Shown here: positions 54,529 through 56,702 of the stretch, piece by piece | How positions within the stretch are numbered: position 1 is the stretch's first letter | Layout: each line of letters opens with the position of its first letter | Origin: an uncultured Roseiflexaceae bacterium | Lineage (GTDB): Bacteria; Chloroflexota; Chloroflexia; Chloroflexales; Roseiflexaceae | Length of the DNA: 56,702 bases | Direction: 5' to 3' | Assembly (NCBI GenBank): GCA_937974195.1 | Contig: CALJIC010000341.1 | Span: 1-56,702 of the forward strand | Made by a program: the position numbers and the translations under genes | Notes under the pieces: generated by a model | Told to the model about the DNA's origin: nothing | What the model saw: only the letters and a program-made list of their open reading frames with translations | The model's database searches: none

Positions 54529-56256
54529 ATGCTCGCAGCGATTATCGTCTGGCTGATAAACCTCTTCCGATCGATACGCAACCTGTGGCGCGCGCTGCTG
54601 CGGCGGCGGGTGGACTACGTGCGCATACGCCTAGTGGGCGGCCTCCCGGAGTTCACCGACGCCGTCCGGTGGTGGCAGCGGCGCTTCCTCGGGGCGCGCG
54701 CGCCGCTCAGCATGCAGGAGCTCCGCCGCGCCCTCGAGCGCATCGCGGACGACCCGCACGCGCGTGGCGTCCTGCTGCACATCGACGGGCTGCAGGCCGG
54801 CTGGGCGACGCTCCAGAGCCTGCGCGACGAGCTCGCGCGCTTCCGCGCCGGCGGCAAGCGCGTCGTCGCCTACCTGGTCACGCCCGACACCCCCGGCTAC
54901 TACGCGGCCTGCGCCGCCGACACGATCCTGCTGCCGCCGACGGTGTTCTTCTCGGTGCTCGGGGTGCGAGCCACGGTGCAGTTCCTCAAAGACGCGCTGG
55001 AGAAGATCGGCATCTCCGCCGAGGTGACCGCCGTCTCGCCCTACAAGTCAGGCGGGGACACGCTGGCGCGCTCGGATATCTCGCCCGAGGCGCGCGAGCA
55101 GCTCGAGCGCCTGCTCGACCAGCGCTTCGAGGAGCTGGTGCGGGCGATCGCAGCGGCGCGCGGCATGGAGGAGGACGCCGTCCGGGCACTGATCGACGGG
55201 GCGCCGTACAGCACTCCGGCTGCGCTGGAACACGGCCTGGTGGACGGGCTGTGCTACGAGGACGAGCTGGAGCAGCGCCTGTCCGCGGAGCGCACGACGA
55301 GCGCGGAGAGCGCGAGCGGAGGCACGGCGCCCCCCGCGGACCGGGAGCGGCTCATCATCCGCGACTGGGAGCAGGCGCAGCGGGCGCTGCGCATCCCGAT
55401 GGCGCGGCTGGCGCGCCGGATGGTCGGCGTCGTCACGGTCGAGGGCACGATCGCCAGCGGGCACAGCCGGAGCCTGCCGCTGCCCATCCCGCTGCTCGGC
55501 GGGCGGATCGCCGGCGCCGAGAGTGTGGTCCAGGCGCTGCGCCAGGCGGAGCGGAACCGCAGGGTGGCGGCGGTCGTGCTGTACGTGAACTCGCCGGGCG
55601 GCGCGGTGCTCGCCTCGGACCTGATGTGGCGCGAGGTGCTGCGGGTGCGGCAGACGAAGCCGGTGGTGGTGGCGATGGGCGACGCGGCGGCCTCGGGCGG
55701 CTACTACATCAGTGCGCCGGCGTCCGCGATCGTCGCCCAGCCGGGCACGGTCACCGGAAGCATCGGCGTGTTCATGCTGCGGCCGGTGCTGGAGGATGCG
55801 CTGGAGCGGGCGGGGGTCAACACGGTGGCGCTGAGCCGCGGCGCGAACAGCGGCATGCTGGACCCCAGCTGCGCGCCGACGGAGAGCGAGCGCGCCGCGG
55901 TGCGCGCGATGGTCTTCACGTTCTACGAGGACTTCAAGCGCCGGGTGCGCGAGGGGCGCGGGCTGCCCAAGGAGCGCCTCGAGCCGATCGCCGGCGGCCG
56001 GGTCTGGCTCGGCCGGGAGGCGCTCGAGCTAGGGCTGGTGGACCAGCTGGGCGGCCTGCCCGAGGCGGTGCTCAAGGCCCAGGAGCTGGCCGGGCTCCCG
56101 GCCGACCGGCGCGCCCCGCTGCTGCTCGTGCGCGGCGGCCGCGAGCCCCTGCCGCCGCAGCCGTTCCCGGCGGGGGCGGCCGCGGCGCTGGCCGGCGAGC
56201 TGGCCGAGCTGCGGAGGCCGCAGCTGTGGGCGCTGATGCCGTTTGAGGCGCTGTAG
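54529..56256 (+). CDS. sppA: signal peptide peptidase SppA (S49)
   Basis: 575 residues, the long type with two S49 domains. An N-terminal hydrophobic span (MLAAIIVWLINLF) anchors it outside the membrane. The first domain (about 50-260) holds the general-base Lys, K173 in SPYKSGGD; the second (about 300-520) holds the nucleophile S389 in DAAASGGYY, as expected for the K/S dyad shared between halves in E. coli SppA. It degrades signal peptides left in the membrane. The C-terminal 50 residues are low-complexity. The ATG at 54529 has no ribosome site and lies seven bases after a hairpin; a GTG at 54514 is in frame inside that hairpin. Confidence 0.92.
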   Translation: MLAAIIVWLINLFRSIRNLWRALLRRRVDYVRIRLVGGLPEFTDAVRWWQRRFLGARAPLSMQELRRALERIADDPHARGVLLHIDGLQAGWATLQSLRDELARFRAGGKRVVAYLVTPDTPGYYAACAADTILLPPTVFFSVLGVRATVQFLKDALEKIGISAEVTAVSPYKSGGDTLARSDISPEAREQLERLLDQRFEELVRAIAAARGMEEDAVRALIDGAPYSTPAALEHGLVDGLCYEDELEQRLSAERTTSAESASGGTAPPADRERLIIRDWEQAQRALRIPMARLARRMVGVVTVEGTIASGHSRSLPLPIPLLGGRIAGAESVVQALRQAERNRRVAAVVLYVNSPGGAVLASDLMWREVLRVRQTKPVVVAMGDAAASGGYYISAPASAIVAQPGTVTGSIGVFMLRPVLEDALERAGVNTVALSRGANSGMLDPSCAPTESERAAVRAMVFTFYEDFKRRVREGRGLPKERLEPIAGGRVWLGREALELGLVDQLGGLPEAVLKAQELAGLPADRRAPLLLVRGGREPLPPQPFPAGAAAALAGELAELRRPQLWALMPFEAL

Positions 56257-56702
56257 CGGGCGCCAGGGGCTGCGCGCCCCTGGACCCCCGCCGGGACTTG
56301 CTGCCCCCGGACCCCGCAAGCGGTGTGTTTCTGTCCGGCGCGCCGGTGGCGCATGCCTCTGCACACCGGCGCCCGTTATCCATCTCAGGCCGTGCCGACC
56401 GCAATCGCGGTGCCGCTGCGCGCGGCTGGCGCCAGGGGCTCCGCGCCCCTGGACCCGCGGCAGGGGCGTCGCCCCTGCACCCCAAAGCGACGCAACCGTG
56501 TGCCGACCTCCCGTTGTCATGCCTCTGCACACCGGCGCCCGTTACCCAGCAGTACCTGTGGCGCTCGCAAGCAGCAGCGCCCTTGCACACCAGGACGTGT
56601 TCGCCGGCAGCGCCTGTTCGCGAGCGACGGCAGCGGCGCTGGGAGAAAGCAGGCGTGGTGGCCTGACGGACCGTTCCAGTCGCTGAGGCATGACAACGGG
56701 CG
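56257..56702. repeat. 446-base non-coding repeat cluster to the window end
   Basis: No gene was found. A module is present twice about 168 bases apart: the 28 bases at 56260-56287, a CCAGGGGC / GCGCCCCTGG hairpin, recur at 56429-56456 with one change; and the 27 bases starting CATGCCTCTGCACACCGG at 56352-56378 recur exactly at 56518-56544. A further hairpin CAGGGGCG-t-CGCCCCTG lies at about 56461-56477. The end of the window (about 56685-56701) is an inverted copy of the segment at 56510-56525 (GAGGCATGACAACGGG). Confidence 0.75.

Noticed and set aside
56257..56702. CRISPR array at the right end
   Set aside because: Only two copies of each word, about 168 bases apart, each part of a larger duplicated module; no cas genes are present.

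Overview
The window is very GC-rich and densely coded, with an ECF sigma factor, several histidine kinases, an MglA/Roadblock GTPase module and many filament-bacterium style genes. Gene content and protein style (2-oxoglutarate dehydrogenase E1, DUF5317, PATAN/DUF4388 with MglA, extended -10 promoters of the form TGN-TATAAT) suggest a chromosomal segment of a filamentous Chloroflexota bacterium, probably near Roseiflexaceae. That placement is inference from memory; no marker RNA is present. I saw no tRNA, rRNA, CRISPR array, transposase or phage gene.

Layout. 1-8.8 kb: end of an unidentified gene, a polytopic GT-C glycosyltransferase, trpB, a GH2 glycosidase, galE and an L-2-hydroxyglutarate oxidase. 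9-15 kb: a thioredoxin/SelW-like fusion protein, a small winged-helix protein, a D-aminoacylase, a membrane hybrid histidine kinase and a 33-residue single-span membrane peptide with its own promoter and terminator. 15-18.5 kb: an unrecognised protein, a DUF5317 membrane protein and a glycine-zipper stress protein built from duplicated modules. 18.9-23.5 kb: the E1 and E2 subunits of 2-oxoglutarate dehydrogenase.

23.7-28.4 kb is the most interesting locus. A 382-residue protein has an unmodified-looking leader domain followed by about 240 residues of C-x-S-x-x-x-x heptads (34 Cys in total). It is followed by a phosphotransferase (LanK-like), a HopA1-domain protein (LanY-like lyase) and a LanC-like cyclase with all three zinc ligands. 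This is the enzyme set expected for class V-type lanthipeptide maturation, applied to an extraordinarily long, regular substrate.

28.4-34.8 kb: ECF sigma factor with a membrane partner, a small acidic protein, pgk and an M16C peptidase. 34.8-40.2 kb: a MacAB-like export operon (adaptor, ATPase, two permeases). 40.5-44.4 kb: a DUF697-type protein, MurA with Asp in place of the catalytic Cys, and small membrane proteins (YggT, GlsB/YeaQ type). 44.4-47.9 kb: purH-hisIE-kinase operon. 48.1-50.1 kb: Roadblock-MglA-DUF4388 operon. 50.4-56.3 kb: small helix-turn-helix protein, Hsp20, a GAF/PAS histidine kinase with an OmpR-family regulator, and SppA.

Intergenic DNA carries a dispersed palindromic repeat family (at least six recognisable copies), several tandem repeats and a repeat cluster at the right end. 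Small genes outside the long open reading frames, promoters and hairpins were identified by eye; boundaries of those are approximate to a few bases.
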